DNA of 36,759 nucleotides. Origin: Desulfobacterium sp. Lineage in GTDB: Bacteria > Desulfobacterota > Desulfobacteria > Desulfobacterales > SURF-7. The DNA is taken from assembly GCA_013824585.1 (NCBI GenBank), contig PNOB01000003.1, positions 1 through 36,759 of the forward strand, in the 5' to 3' direction. The translations under genes were made by a program, and so were the position numbers. Below are positions 1 through 7,508 of the stretch, piece after piece (within the stretch, counting starts at the first letter, position 1; each line of letters opens with the position of its first letter). The notes below the pieces were generated by a model. The model saw only the letters and a program-made list of their open reading frames with translations, ran no database searches and was not told the origin of the DNA.

Positions 1-819
1 ATGCGGTGTCGCGGTCATCAGCAGGAAGTGCCGGGTAAGGGTTGACAGGAGTTGTCCGAGCCGGTAGCGTTTGGTGTATTTTGCTTCATTGCCGAATACC
101 GTAGCCGACATTTTGTGTGCCTCGTCACAGACAATCAGATCCCATCTGCAATCCGGGGCCTGTAGTTTCTGTTGCACATCTTCATTGCGAGAGAGTTTGT
201 CCAGGCGGGCAATGATCAGGTTTGTTTCCAGAAACCAGTTGCCGGTGCGTGCAGCTTCGAGCTTATCGTTTGTGAGAATCTCAAACGGCAAGGAAAATCG
301 GCGGTAGAGTTCATCCTGCCACTGTTCAGCAAGACTGCCTGGGCATACGATTAAGCAGCGCTGGAGATCACCACGGGCAATCAGTTCCTTGATAAACAGG
401 CCGGCCATGATTGTTTTACCTGCACCAGGGTCGTCAGCCAGAAGGAAACGGAGCGGCTGCCGGGGGAGCATTTCCTCGTAGACTGCGGTGATCTGATGGG
501 GCAGGGGATCAACCAGTGAGGTGTGGACTGCCAGCACCGGGTCGAACAGATGGGCAAGATGGATACGATGCGCTTCGGAAACCAGCCGGAACATGGACCC
601 GTCACCATCAAAGCTCCATGGCTGTCCTTGTTCGACCAGATCCAGCCGCTGTTCATCACTGCGGTAGAGCAGTTCGTTGGCTACCCTGCCATTTGGTGCT
701 TTATAAGTCAGCTCCAGCGCCTCGGAACCATACCACTGAATATTGACGACAGTGACCAGGCAGTCAGGCAGGAGCCCGCGTATGGACGCGTTTGGTTCAA
801 GGTCTTCGAGTCGAATCAT
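1..819 (-). CDS. SNF2/DEAD-like helicase, N-terminal part (cut by window edge)
   Basis: This reading frame is not in the ORF track because its stop lies beyond base 1. Reading the minus strand from an ATG at 819 gives 273 codons without a stop, beginning MIRLEDLEPNASIRG. A Walker A-like LADDPGAGKT lies near residue 129, a Walker B/DEAH box (VCDEAHK) near residue 225 and motif III MTATPH at the very edge, so the ATPase core of a superfamily 2 SNF2-type helicase is visible up to motif III. AGGA about 7 bases upstream supports the start. Full-length relatives are roughly 1000 residues and often sit beside DUF1156 adenine methylases and DUF499 ATPases in presumed DNA-modification or defence clusters (family knowledge). 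Whether such partners are present cannot be seen here. Confidence 0.88.
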   Translation of the reverse strand, partial: MIRLEDLEPNASIRGLLPDCLVTVVNIQWYGSEALELTYKAPNGRVANELLYRSDEQRLDLVEQGQPWSFDGDGSMFRLVSEAHRIHLAHLFDPVLAVHTSLVDPLPHQITAVYEEMLPRQPLRFLLADDPGAGKTIMAGLFIKELIARGDLQRCLIVCPGSLAEQWQDELYRRFSLPFEILTNDKLEAARTGNWFLETNLIIARLDKLSRNEDVQQKLQAPDCRWDLIVCDEAHKMSATVFGNEAKYTKRYRLGQLLSTLTRHFLLMTATPH

Positions 820-862
820 TTTTTGTCCTGTGATAACAATATTAAAATGGGGGTATGATCTT

Positions 863-890
863 ATTTTATTATGATTGGCAATTACTTCAA
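863..890 (-). promoter_or_regulatory. Possible sigma70-type promoter for the helicase gene
   Basis: On the minus strand TTGAAG is followed after 16 bases by TAAAAT, about 44 bases upstream of the helicase start. The -35 match is moderate and the region is AT-rich, so this is tentative. Confidence 0.35.
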
Positions 891-1064
891 AAAAACGCAA
901 CAGATTTTTTCCGGCGTAATAAAAACTGTTGAGCATACAAATCTGGATGCCGGATATAAGTCCGGCAAGACCGAAAATTTTGGACAATCAAGTTATTCAA
1001 ATACATCAATCATTGAGTATTCTAATTCCCGAATTCTGACAGCCCGAATCTGAAAAGTTTTCCC

Positions 1065-1093
1065 TTGACAAGGAACGAAGTATTCTTTACTAT
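1065..1093 (+). promoter_or_regulatory. Promoter of tetR
   Basis: TTGACA at 1065-1070 and TACTAT at 1088-1093 are separated by exactly 17 bases. An 18-bp palindrome begins three bases downstream of the -10, covering the expected transcription start, so the promoter is probably repressed by the encoded TetR protein. Confidence 0.75.
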
Positions 1094-1095
1094 CC

Positions 1096-1113
1096 GGACT
1101 GAACGTTCATTCC
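1096..1113. promoter_or_regulatory. Probable TetR-family operator, copy 1
   Basis: GGACTGAACGTTCATTCC is an 18-bp palindrome with one mismatched pair. It overlaps the expected start of transcription of the tetR promoter. It matches the perfect palindrome found after tetR at 1753-1770 in 16 of 18 positions, which points to one protein binding both. Confidence 0.75.
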
Positions 1114-1127
1114 GCATTAAAATGCGG
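1112..1127 (+). repeat. Short hairpin in the tetR leader
   Basis: CCGCATT and AATGCGG form a 7-bp inverted repeat with a two-base centre, between the operator and the tetR start. It may fold in the mRNA leader or form part of a wider protein-binding site; its role is unknown. Confidence 0.4.
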
Positions 1128-1143
1128 GTAAAGATTTTAACGG

Positions 1144-1728
1144 ATGAAATCGTTTTTGGGAGTAGTCGATTTGGACAAGCGTGAAGATATTTTGCAGGCT
1201 GCTCTGGAGTTGTTTGCAGAGAGGGGTTATCATGGTACGGCTGTGTCCCTGATCGCCGAGAAGGCCAAGGTGGGGAGTGGGACTATATACCGCTATTTCC
1301 AGGATAAGGAGCAGTTGGTCAACGAGCTCTATCGTTACTGGAAAACAGAGGTGGCCAAGGCTGTGAAAGAGGACTTGGCGGATAATTTGCCCCTGCGAAC
1401 TCTATTCCATGAAACCTGGAGCCGTTGGGTGGAATTTGCCATGAAAAACCGTGCGGCCTATTCGTTTCTCATCGCGCATCATCACGCCCCTTATCTGGAT
1501 CAGGCCAGTGTGGCAATCAACGAGAAGATCCATGGAGAGTATCGAATTTTTTTTGAAATCGGGCGACAGGAGCAGATTATCAAAGATATCAATCCGGAAC
1601 TGATCATGGCCATCGTGACCGGTATATTTTCGGAAATGATGCGGGAATACTGGGCCGGTCATTTGCAGCTTACACCAGAACTCATTGATCAGGCCGAAGA
1701 AGCCTGTTGGCATGCCATTCGGCGGTAA
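1144..1728 (+). CDS. TetR/AcrR family transcriptional repressor
   Basis: A 194-residue protein of usual TetR length. Residues about 12-60 form the TetR_N helix-turn-helix, including AAELFAERGYHGT-like sequence (ALELFAERGYHGTAV) and the characteristic GTIYRYFQDKEQL stretch. The rest is a variable helical ligand-binding domain, so the ligand cannot be told. The start is uncertain: ATG 1144 has a weak ribosome site, while TTG 1171 has GGGAG eight bases upstream and would begin right at the DKRED start of the conserved domain. The gene lies between two matching palindromes, so it probably represses itself and the redox genes that follow (inference from layout). Confidence 0.92.
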   Translation: MKSFLGVVDLDKREDILQAALELFAERGYHGTAVSLIAEKAKVGSGTIYRYFQDKEQLVNELYRYWKTEVAKAVKEDLADNLPLRTLFHETWSRWVEFAMKNRAAYSFLIAHHHAPYLDQASVAINEKIHGEYRIFFEIGRQEQIIKDINPELIMAIVTGIFSEMMREYWAGHLQLTPELIDQAEEACWHAIRR

Positions 1729-1752
1729 CAGGTTGATTTTTTATTGTGAAAC

Positions 1753-1770
1753 GGAATGAATATTCATTCC
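1753..1770. promoter_or_regulatory. Probable TetR-family operator, copy 2
   Basis: GGAATGAATATTCATTCC is a perfect 18-bp palindrome in the gap between tetR and the following ferredoxin gene. Its arms match those of copy 1 at the tetR promoter. It suggests that the genes from 1788 onward are under the same TetR control, although no convincing promoter boxes were picked out beside it. Confidence 0.75.
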
Positions 1771-1787
1771 TGAAAAGAGGGGGAGTA

Positions 1788-2283
1788 ATGAACACTCGCA
1801 GGTATTTTCGGAACCTATCCACCCTTATGGGCTTTTTATCCGGAAAGTGCTCTGAAATCATCGACTTTTCCGAATGAAGCAACCTATGCCCAGGCGCGAC
1901 AATATGCAGTGGAATTGATGGTGCAGGTGAGTTCGGGAAATGCTTTTGAGTTCAGTCGTGAAGTAAGCTTCGGCGATGTCAAGAAAAACCTGGCGCCGAT
2001 CTGGTTCAGTAAAATGATCACCGATGAGCATAGCATTGACAGGGAACGCTGCCAACACTGCGGCACCTGTGCGGAACTCTGTCCCACCGGCGCCATTGAT
2101 CCGGAAAAAGGAGCGGTAAACAAGGAGGTTTGTGTGGACTGCATGGGCTGCATTAACAACTGTCCGGCCCAGGCTGTACGCATGGTTTACTGGGGCAAAC
2201 CGCTTGTCGGATATCATGATTTTTTGCGTCAACAAGGAATCGCCGTAAAGGAACCGAAAGAAATCGTTCATGGAGAATCATGA
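1788..2283 (+). pseudogene. Flavodoxin-ferredoxin (EFR1-like) gene, apparently damaged at its 5' end
   Basis: The intact part (ATG 1909 to 2283, 124 residues) carries two 4Fe-4S motifs, CQHCGTCAELCP and CVDCMGCINNCP, so it is a ferredoxin domain. The same frame is open and protein-like back to about 1792 (GIFGTYPPLWAFYPES, then FPNEATYAQARQYAVEL), which resembles the end of a flavodoxin domain, but there is no ATG, GTG or TTG for most of it. Meanwhile a strong ribosome site (GGGGGAG) and ATG at 1788 open a different frame that stops after 29 codons. The simplest reading is a non-triplet deletion that removed most of an N-terminal flavodoxin domain. A shortened ferredoxin might still be made from GTG 1903 or ATG 1909. 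Confidence 0.6.
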
Positions 2284-2299
2284 ACATCGGAGGATGGAG

Positions 2300-2401
2300 A
2301 TGTTGAGATATTACGCAAAACAAGGTGAAATCCCCAAAATGGGAGAAATCTGGGTGCCGATGGGGCAGAAAAGACATCTACGGAAGGAAATGAAATCATG
2401 A
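2300..2401 (+). CDS. Small ORF, 33 codons, unknown function
   Basis: ATG 2300 is preceded by GGAGG at six bases' spacing, and its TGA overlaps the ATG of the next gene as ATGA, the usual sign of translational coupling. The product (MLRYYAKQGEIPKMGEIWV...) is basic and has no signal peptide, membrane segment or metal motif. The frame extends upstream to ATG 2270 inside the ferredoxin gene, but that start lacks a good ribosome site. It could be a genuine small protein, a leader that sets translation of the oxidoreductase, or the remnant of a longer gene. Confidence 0.4.
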   Translation: MLRYYAKQGEIPKMGEIWVPMGQKRHLRKEMKS

Positions 2402-3831
2402 AAGTATTATTTCTATGCGGAAGCCCGAGAAAGAAGGAGAGCTCAAGTTATGCGGTCGCCCGGTATCTTTCCTATTTTCTTGATGTTGATTATGAATTCG
2501 TGGATGTAGCCCAGGCCAATTTGTCCTACGATGCTGCCGAAACTGAACTTGAATTTGCCGGAATCGTCCAAAAAATGAACAATGCTCAAGTGATCATTTG
2601 GACCTTTGGCGCCATTTGCTGGCATGCGCCCATACACCTCAAACTGTTTTGGGACAAACTTTTTGCTCAAAACCAGACTTTTGAGGGCAAAATCGCACTT
2701 ACGCTTATGTCTGGCGCTCATTTCCTGGATGACTATATCCTCGACCGCGTTAAATACATCAGCGAACAGTTAGGCTTTGGTTATCTGGGAGATGTCTCAG
2801 CCGACGGATTGCCCGGCGGCTATGCCGATTATGAAACAACCGAAAACTCCTGCCGTGTGTTGGCGCAACAGATCAATCAAGCCTTGGCAACCGGTTATGT
2901 TCCTTACCGGGAGAGCACTTATATTAAGCGGGAATATCTGTCAGCATTGCATTTCGGATCCGGATTCCAGGTTGATGACGCGGCTGCGCCAAAGGAAGGG
3001 GACAAACGACTGCTGGTCATCACCGGACCTGGTATTGAAAGGAATCCGGCCGCGGCATCCATCTATGAAACCATTCGGCGAATTTCACAAAATGAGGTGG
3101 AACTGGTTGAAATTGAAAAAGCCGGCATTCAGGCTTGTCGCTTGAACTATCAATGTTTGTTAAAGGAAAACATCAGCTGTGTCCAACAGGATGCATTCGA
3201 AGATATAAAACACAAAATGAAAATGGCGGACGGAATTATCTATATCGGACATTGCACATCAGCCTTCGTGGACGCCCACCTGCAGGCCTTCATTACGCGT
3301 ACCGGCTCCATGCTGACAATGCCCCAACTCAAGGGAAAATACGGCTTTGTCGTAGCCACCGGCGGCGGGCCGCTGGGTCGGTATGCCGCCGGTCATCTGG
3401 ATAAGCTATTGCGGCGCTATGGGATTACCAGCCTGGCAGCCCTGACTGATGGTGATCAGAATACCAAGGATTTTCCGGCAACGCTTCAATGGGCGGTCCG
3501 CAATCTCGATCAAGCCCTGGCGGAAAAATGGCGGATGGCGGATCGTTTCACCTATCGCGCGGAACACTATTTCATGCGGGAGAACGCGGCCAAATTCGGA
3601 ATGGTATTCCGAGGACTGTATGGATTTCATCACCGGGAGAAATTGTTCGATTTTCCCCACTACTGGATAACCAAAGTCTTATGGTTTGTTTTCAGAAGCG
3701 AGAAATTGATCGGTTTGCTGATGGCCTGGATCGAAAAGATAACGATTCGGCAACGGAAGAAGCGGATGAAGCACGATCTGGAGCGTTATGGCACAGGTAA
3801 AGGCCGGGAGGTAACAAGTGTCATATTGTAA
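2398..3831 (+). CDS. Tandem flavodoxin-like NAD(P)H-dependent oxidoreductase
   Basis: A 477-residue protein, about twice the usual length of an NADPH-dependent FMN reductase. Domain 1 (about 1-165) starts with the FMN-phosphate loop LFLCGSPRKKESSS of the flavodoxin-like reductase fold. Domain 2 (about 200-375) repeats the fold with ITGPGIERNPAAAS, a cysteine pair (CRLNYQC) and a VVATGGGPLGRY turn. The C-terminal tail (about 430-465) holds hydrophobic and basic stretches (ITKVLWFVF) that may attach to the membrane. AAGGAA precedes the ATG. With the ferredoxin upstream it suggests low-potential electron transfer to flavin or a quinone-like or xenobiotic substrate; the substrate is unknown. Its end overlaps the next gene by 14 bases. 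Confidence 0.85.
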   Translation: MKVLFLCGSPRKKESSSYAVARYLSYFLDVDYEFVDVAQANLSYDAAETELEFAGIVQKMNNAQVIIWTFGAICWHAPIHLKLFWDKLFAQNQTFEGKIALTLMSGAHFLDDYILDRVKYISEQLGFGYLGDVSADGLPGGYADYETTENSCRVLAQQINQALATGYVPYRESTYIKREYLSALHFGSGFQVDDAAAPKEGDKRLLVITGPGIERNPAAASIYETIRRISQNEVELVEIEKAGIQACRLNYQCLLKENISCVQQDAFEDIKHKMKMADGIIYIGHCTSAFVDAHLQAFITRTGSMLTMPQLKGKYGFVVATGGGPLGRYAAGHLDKLLRRYGITSLAALTDGDQNTKDFPATLQWAVRNLDQALAEKWRMADRFTYRAEHYFMRENAAKFGMVFRGLYGFHHREKLFDFPHYWITKVLWFVFRSEKLIGLLMAWIEKITIRQRKKRMKHDLERYGTGKGREVTSVIL

Positions 3832-5017
3832 TACACGAAGATGGAAACCGAAGATCCAAATGGGGGTAAGGTTTTTTTTCATCATCGTTTGTATCAGTAT
3901 CATCCACGTTTCCATAGTAACGGGGTGTCGTAATGTTAATAAGGACAACATGAAAGTGAACGATATGACAACAAGTCAAAAACAAATGGAAAACAGTATT
4001 TCCTTTGACAATCCAGTGCCCACGAACATCAGTAAACCCGGATCTTTATGGAGCACAGTGTGGGATTTCGTTTCCGGTGATGAAATCCGAGAGCCGGTTA
4101 ATCCCCTGGGGCCTTTTGAGGTAGATCTCCGGGTATCGGAACCTCCCGCGTCCGAGGGGCTCAAGGTTTGTTGGATCGGTCATTCCACGGTCATCATTGA
4201 CATCGATGGGTTGAGGTTTTTAACCGATCCCATATGGAGCCGCAGGTGCTCGCCGGTTGACATGATCGGACCGCGGCGTTTTTTCGATCCGCCGGCTGCC
4301 CTGGATCAGGTCAAGTTTGTGGACGGCGTGATCATCTCCCATGATCACTACGACCACCTTGACGAAGCAACTATTCGGCGGTTGGGGGAAAGGGACATTA
4401 TTTTTTATGTACCTATGGGAGTGGGGTCGCATCTGCGGTCGTGGGGGATCCCGGAAAAAAAGATCCGCGAACACCATTGGTGGGAAGGCACCCGCATCGG
4501 CTTTGATCACCAACTGGTCGCTACGCCGGCCCGGCATTTTTCCGGGCGCGGTATATTCGACCGCAACAAGACCTTATGGGCTTCCTGGGTGATTACGGGG
4601 AAAACGCACCGCGTTTTTTTCGGCGGTGACGGCGGTTTTTTCCAGGGAATGAAAACCATCGGTGAATTGTACGGTCCTTTTGACATGACTTTGCTGGAGA
4701 TCGGCGCCTATCATCCTGGTTGGGGAGAGATCCATCTGGGACCAAAGAATGCTGTCAAAGCTCATTCTGCCGTTCGCGGGAAAGTACTCATGCCCATCCA
4801 TTGGGGTACCTTCAAACTGGCGCTGCATACATGGACCGCACCGGCTGAGGAAGTGATTCAATACGCAAAAACTGGCGGCCTTCCGCTGTTGATGCCGAGG
4901 CCTGGAAGGATGGTTGAATTGCCTGAAGCCCCCCTGATATCCAGGTGGTGGGAAGAACCGGAAGAGAATCGTCAACTCGCTGACGCGGGCCTGGATTCAT
5001 TCTCCTATGCCAAGTAA
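3818..5017 (+). CDS. NAPE-PLD/UlaG-like metallo-beta-lactamase fold hydrolase, lipoprotein
   Basis: The 399-residue protein has the metal site H175-D-H-Y-D-H180 (ISHDHYDHLD), a following MPIHWGTF histidine motif, and RRCSPVDMIGPRRFFDPP, typical of the NAPE-PLD-like branch of the metallo-beta-lactamase fold. These bind two metals and cleave phosphodiester or similar bonds; the substrate here is unknown. The N-terminus is a signal sequence ending in IVTGC, so it is probably lipidated and held at the inner or outer membrane. The start is GTG 3818, chosen because GGGAGG lies six bases upstream; ATG 3860 has no such site. Overlap with the oxidoreductase gene points to one transcript under TetR control. 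Confidence 0.88.
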   Translation: MSYCNTRRWKPKIQMGVRFFFIIVCISIIHVSIVTGCRNVNKDNMKVNDMTTSQKQMENSISFDNPVPTNISKPGSLWSTVWDFVSGDEIREPVNPLGPFEVDLRVSEPPASEGLKVCWIGHSTVIIDIDGLRFLTDPIWSRRCSPVDMIGPRRFFDPPAALDQVKFVDGVIISHDHYDHLDEATIRRLGERDIIFYVPMGVGSHLRSWGIPEKKIREHHWWEGTRIGFDHQLVATPARHFSGRGIFDRNKTLWASWVITGKTHRVFFGGDGGFFQGMKTIGELYGPFDMTLLEIGAYHPGWGEIHLGPKNAVKAHSAVRGKVLMPIHWGTFKLALHTWTAPAEEVIQYAKTGGLPLLMPRPGRMVELPEAPLISRWWEEPEENRQLADAGLDSFSYAK

Positions 5018-5032
5018 TGATATCCTTAGCGC

Positions 5033-6352
5033 CTAATCCTGCATCACGCAGGCATGATCTGAATCCTGCATATTGAGGCGGACAGATTTAAATTTTTCCT
5101 CCTGTGCCAGAAATGCATCCACTACTTCCGGTGCAAAATGTTTGCCTCTGGCTTTTAAAATCATTTCTTTGACTTTTTCGTGGGAATAGGAATCCTTATA
5201 AACCCTTTTGGATGTCAGTGCATCGTAAACATCTGCCAGGGCGATGAGTCTTGCAGATAAAGGGATGGCTTCCCCTTTGAGGCCTTCCGGATACCCGCTT
5301 CCATCCCATTTTTCATGATGATAAAAAGCGATTTCCCGTCCAATGGTAAGGAAAGACTGTCCTTTGGTTTCCAACTCAATCAGTTCGATCGCTTCTCCGC
5401 CTAGTCTGGCATGGCTCTTCATGATTTCAAATTCTTCAGGAGTGAGTCTGGCCGGCTTCAGCAGGATGGAATCCGGTATGCCTACCTTGCCGATATCATG
5501 TAAAATGGAAGAGTTGAAAACATCATCAATATATTCATTGGTTATGTAATCTTTGTAGTCCGGTAGATCAGACAAGGCTTCTGCAAGGATTTTACTGTAT
5601 TCCCTCATTCTTTCCAGATGCAGACCCGTATCCATATCCCGGTATTCAGCCAGTTTCGCAAGCCCAAGTATGGTCGCGCCACGGGCTGCCTGAAGTTTTT
5701 TATCTGCTTCAATCAATTTTCTTTCCATGATTCTTTTTTCAGTGACATCGCGTGCAATCCCCCTGAAACCGGCCGGGTTACTTTTTGAGTCTCTGAAGAG
5801 GGCAATGGAAGCTTCTATAATTCGATTTGAACCATTTTTGTTCACATACTCCACTTCAAAAAGTGAATTGGGCCTTCCGGTTTTAAAAACCGTTTTGGCT
5901 TCTATAAGAATTTTTTTCAAATTTTTTTCATCGATAAACTCTTTTTGATTTCGGCCTAACAGTTCATTACTGGAAAGACCTAATATCCTGCAGAATGAAT
6001 CGTTAAAAAAGGTGACATTTCCATCCAGGTCTACCTCATAGTATCCTTCCTCAATGCTTTCCAGGATCGATCGGTATTTTTCTTCGCTTTCACGCAGAGC
6101 GCTTTCAGCTTTTTTCCGGTTGTTGATCGTATATTGAACATGGGATCCAAATATGAGAAAAAGACACAGAACAATGACACGGGAATAAATATCATACAGG
6201 TTGGCACCGAACAGATTTTCGGAAAAACTGAAACCAGGGGACAGAAAGATATGCATGAACGATTCAATGAACCAGAACGCTACGGATAGACTGATTCCGA
6301 TCAGGATCATGGAATCCCTTTCAAAGGGATTGATTTTGGTCGCTTCTTTCAT
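5033..6352 (-). CDS. Membrane PAS/HD-GYP cyclic-di-GMP phosphodiesterase
   Basis: The product (439 residues) has two predicted membrane helices near 15-35 and 50-75, a PAS sensor domain (about 95-215; ESEEKYRSILESIEEGYYEVD) and an HD-GYP domain (about 235-420) with HDIGKVGIPD and HHEKWDGSGYPEGLKG, the metal-binding and GYP signatures intact. HD-GYP enzymes hydrolyse cyclic-di-GMP to GMP in the cytoplasm. The track starts it at 6391, but AAGGAG eight bases before ATG 6352 marks the likely start. It is convergent with the MBL gene only 15 bases away and has its own promoter. No dedicated partner is adjacent, so what it senses is unknown. Confidence 0.93.
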   Translation of the reverse strand: MKEATKINPFERDSMILIGISLSVAFWFIESFMHIFLSPGFSFSENLFGANLYDIYSRVIVLCLFLIFGSHVQYTINNRKKAESALRESEEKYRSILESIEEGYYEVDLDGNVTFFNDSFCRILGLSSNELLGRNQKEFIDEKNLKKILIEAKTVFKTGRPNSLFEVEYVNKNGSNRIIEASIALFRDSKSNPAGFRGIARDVTEKRIMERKLIEADKKLQAARGATILGLAKLAEYRDMDTGLHLERMREYSKILAEALSDLPDYKDYITNEYIDDVFNSSILHDIGKVGIPDSILLKPARLTPEEFEIMKSHARLGGEAIELIELETKGQSFLTIGREIAFYHHEKWDGSGYPEGLKGEAIPLSARLIALADVYDALTSKRVYKDSYSHEKVKEMILKARGKHFAPEVVDAFLAQEEKFKSVRLNMQDSDHACVMQD

Positions 6353-6388
6353 CAATTTCACTCCTTTTCCATCCGGAAGACAATCAGA

Positions 6389-6409
6389 CACCTGTTATAC
6401 AATCAGGTG
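6389..6409. repeat. Small inverted repeat in the HD-GYP leader
   Basis: CACCTG and CAGGTG are separated by nine bases between the HD-GYP promoter and its start codon. It could be a leader hairpin or an operator half-site pair; nothing more can be said. Confidence 0.35.
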
Positions 6410-6430
6410 GTTGGTTCAAATGAATGGCTT

Positions 6431-6459
6431 ACTATACAGAAACATTATGGATTATTCAA
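6431..6459 (-). promoter_or_regulatory. Promoter of the HD-GYP gene
   Basis: On the minus strand TTGAAT and TATAGT are exactly 17 bases apart, about 78 bases before the start codon. The -35 overlaps the last codons of the upstream cation exporter gene. Confidence 0.65.
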
Positions 6460-7424
6460 CCTGTATCGGATTTTGAAATCATCATTTTAACAATGTCCGA
6501 ATTTTTTCTCTGTGATTTTTTTTTATTTATTTCAACAGTCACATGGGACAGACGGTGAAATCGGCATAAAGCTGTTTTATAGTCTTCCGGAACCGCGTCT
6601 GTATGCGATGTCAGTGAAATAATGGCGCTATATTGTCCCTGACCCAATCGCCATAGGTGCAGATCATCCACCGAAGCAGCTCCGATCGATTCGACGGTCT
6701 CCCGGATATCCTGAAGCATATGGTTGTCACTGTTGTGGTCGAGCAGTACCTTGCCGGTTTCTTTCAGTAAGCCGACTGACCAGCGGCTGATCATCAGAGC
6801 CCCTGCAATACCCATAACCGGATCCAGAAATGTCCATCCGAAAGTCATTCCGAAAAACAGTGCGACAATAGCCAGAATCGATGTCAAGGCATCGGCCAGC
6901 ACATGGATATAAGCTGCACGAAGATTGTGGTCATGGTCATGTTCATGATGGTGATGCTCCGGATCTTCTCTGAGTATAAATGCGCAGATCACATTAACCC
7001 CCAGCCCGACAACAGCTACAATCAAAGCCTCGTTAAAGCGGATGGAGCGGGGTTCGAACAGACGATGGATGGATTCATACGCCATGAAAAATGCGATAAA
7101 GGCAAGGAGAAGTGCACTGCTGTAACCAGCAAGGTCGTTGATCTTGCCGGTTCCGAATGAAAAATTGGAATTGCTTTTATGTTTTTTTACAAAATAATAT
7201 GCCATGGCCGTGATGCCCATGGCTGAGGCGTGACTGGCCATGTGCCAACCATCAGCCAGAAGGGCCATGGAACCGAAAAGAATTCCGGAAATGATCTCCA
7301 CAACCATGGTGGTGACGGTCAGGATGATCACGAACCAGGTTCGGCGTTCATTGGCATGATGGGAATCGGACAGGAAATCGTGGCCATGCGGACAAGTAAA
7401 AGAGGGCCTTTGTGGAAACATCAT
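6456..7424 (-). CDS. Cation diffusion facilitator, DmeF-like divalent metal exporter
   Basis: About 322 residues with six predicted membrane helices. The signatures are LLADGWHMASH in helix 2 and HVLADALTS in helix 5, the metal sites of the CDF family, plus a cytoplasmic loop rich in histidine (EHHHHEHDHDH) and a C-terminal cytoplasmic domain. The DGWHM form is typical of the DmeF branch, which exports cobalt and nickel by proton antiport; the metal cannot be fixed from sequence. The ORF track opens at TTG 7433; ATG 7424 or 7421 are more ordinary starts, though no strong ribosome site precedes either. It is followed by the HD-GYP gene, which has its own promoter. Confidence 0.92.
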   Translation of the reverse strand: MMFPQRPSFTCPHGHDFLSDSHHANERRTWFVIILTVTTMVVEIISGILFGSMALLADGWHMASHASAMGITAMAYYFVKKHKSNSNFSFGTGKINDLAGYSSALLLAFIAFFMAYESIHRLFEPRSIRFNEALIVAVVGLGVNVICAFILREDPEHHHHEHDHDHNLRAAYIHVLADALTSILAIVALFFGMTFGWTFLDPVMGIAGALMISRWSVGLLKETGKVLLDHNSDNHMLQDIRETVESIGAASVDDLHLWRLGQGQYSAIISLTSHTDAVPEDYKTALCRFHRLSHVTVEINKKKSQRKNSDIVKMMISKSDTG

Positions 7425-7454
7425 GATGAACAATCTCTATGTCTTGTTTTGTGA

Positions 7455-7486
7455 GACAGACAATCCCGGCAAAGGGATTGTCTGTC
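7455..7486 (-). terminator. 13-bp perfect hairpin after the lipoprotein gene
   Basis: GACAGACAATCCC and its exact reverse complement are separated by six bases, 22 bases beyond the stop of the lipoprotein gene and upstream of the exporter gene. The stem is strong, but no run of T follows on either strand, so it may end or pause transcription, or act as an mRNA 3'-end stabiliser. Confidence 0.5.
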
Positions 7487-7508
7487 CATTAACCTGCAAG
7501 CGCCTGGA

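Larger units (their letters stand above)
820..1143. other. Divergent intergenic region between helicase and tetR
   Basis: This 324-base gap separates the leftward helicase from the rightward tetR. It holds a possible helicase promoter near 863-890, a short inverted repeat GCCGGA-6-TCCGGC at 949-966, and the clear tetR promoter and operator near 1065-1113. The 60-codon ORF at 871-1053 has no ribosome binding site or recognisable features and I read the stretch as noncoding. Confidence 0.6.

Noticed and set aside
381-659. 92-codon minus-strand ORF in the track
   Set aside because: It is an out-of-frame shadow of the SNF2 helicase, whose true frame is open from 819 to base 1 and shows clear helicase motifs.
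871-1053. 60-codon plus-strand ORF before tetR
   Set aside because: It has no ribosome site, low-complexity composition and lies in a promoter region with hairpins; treated as noncoding.
6353-6391. Upstream ATG of the HD-GYP ORF
   Set aside because: The second ATG at 6352 has AAGGAG at eight bases; the upstream ATG has no ribosome site.
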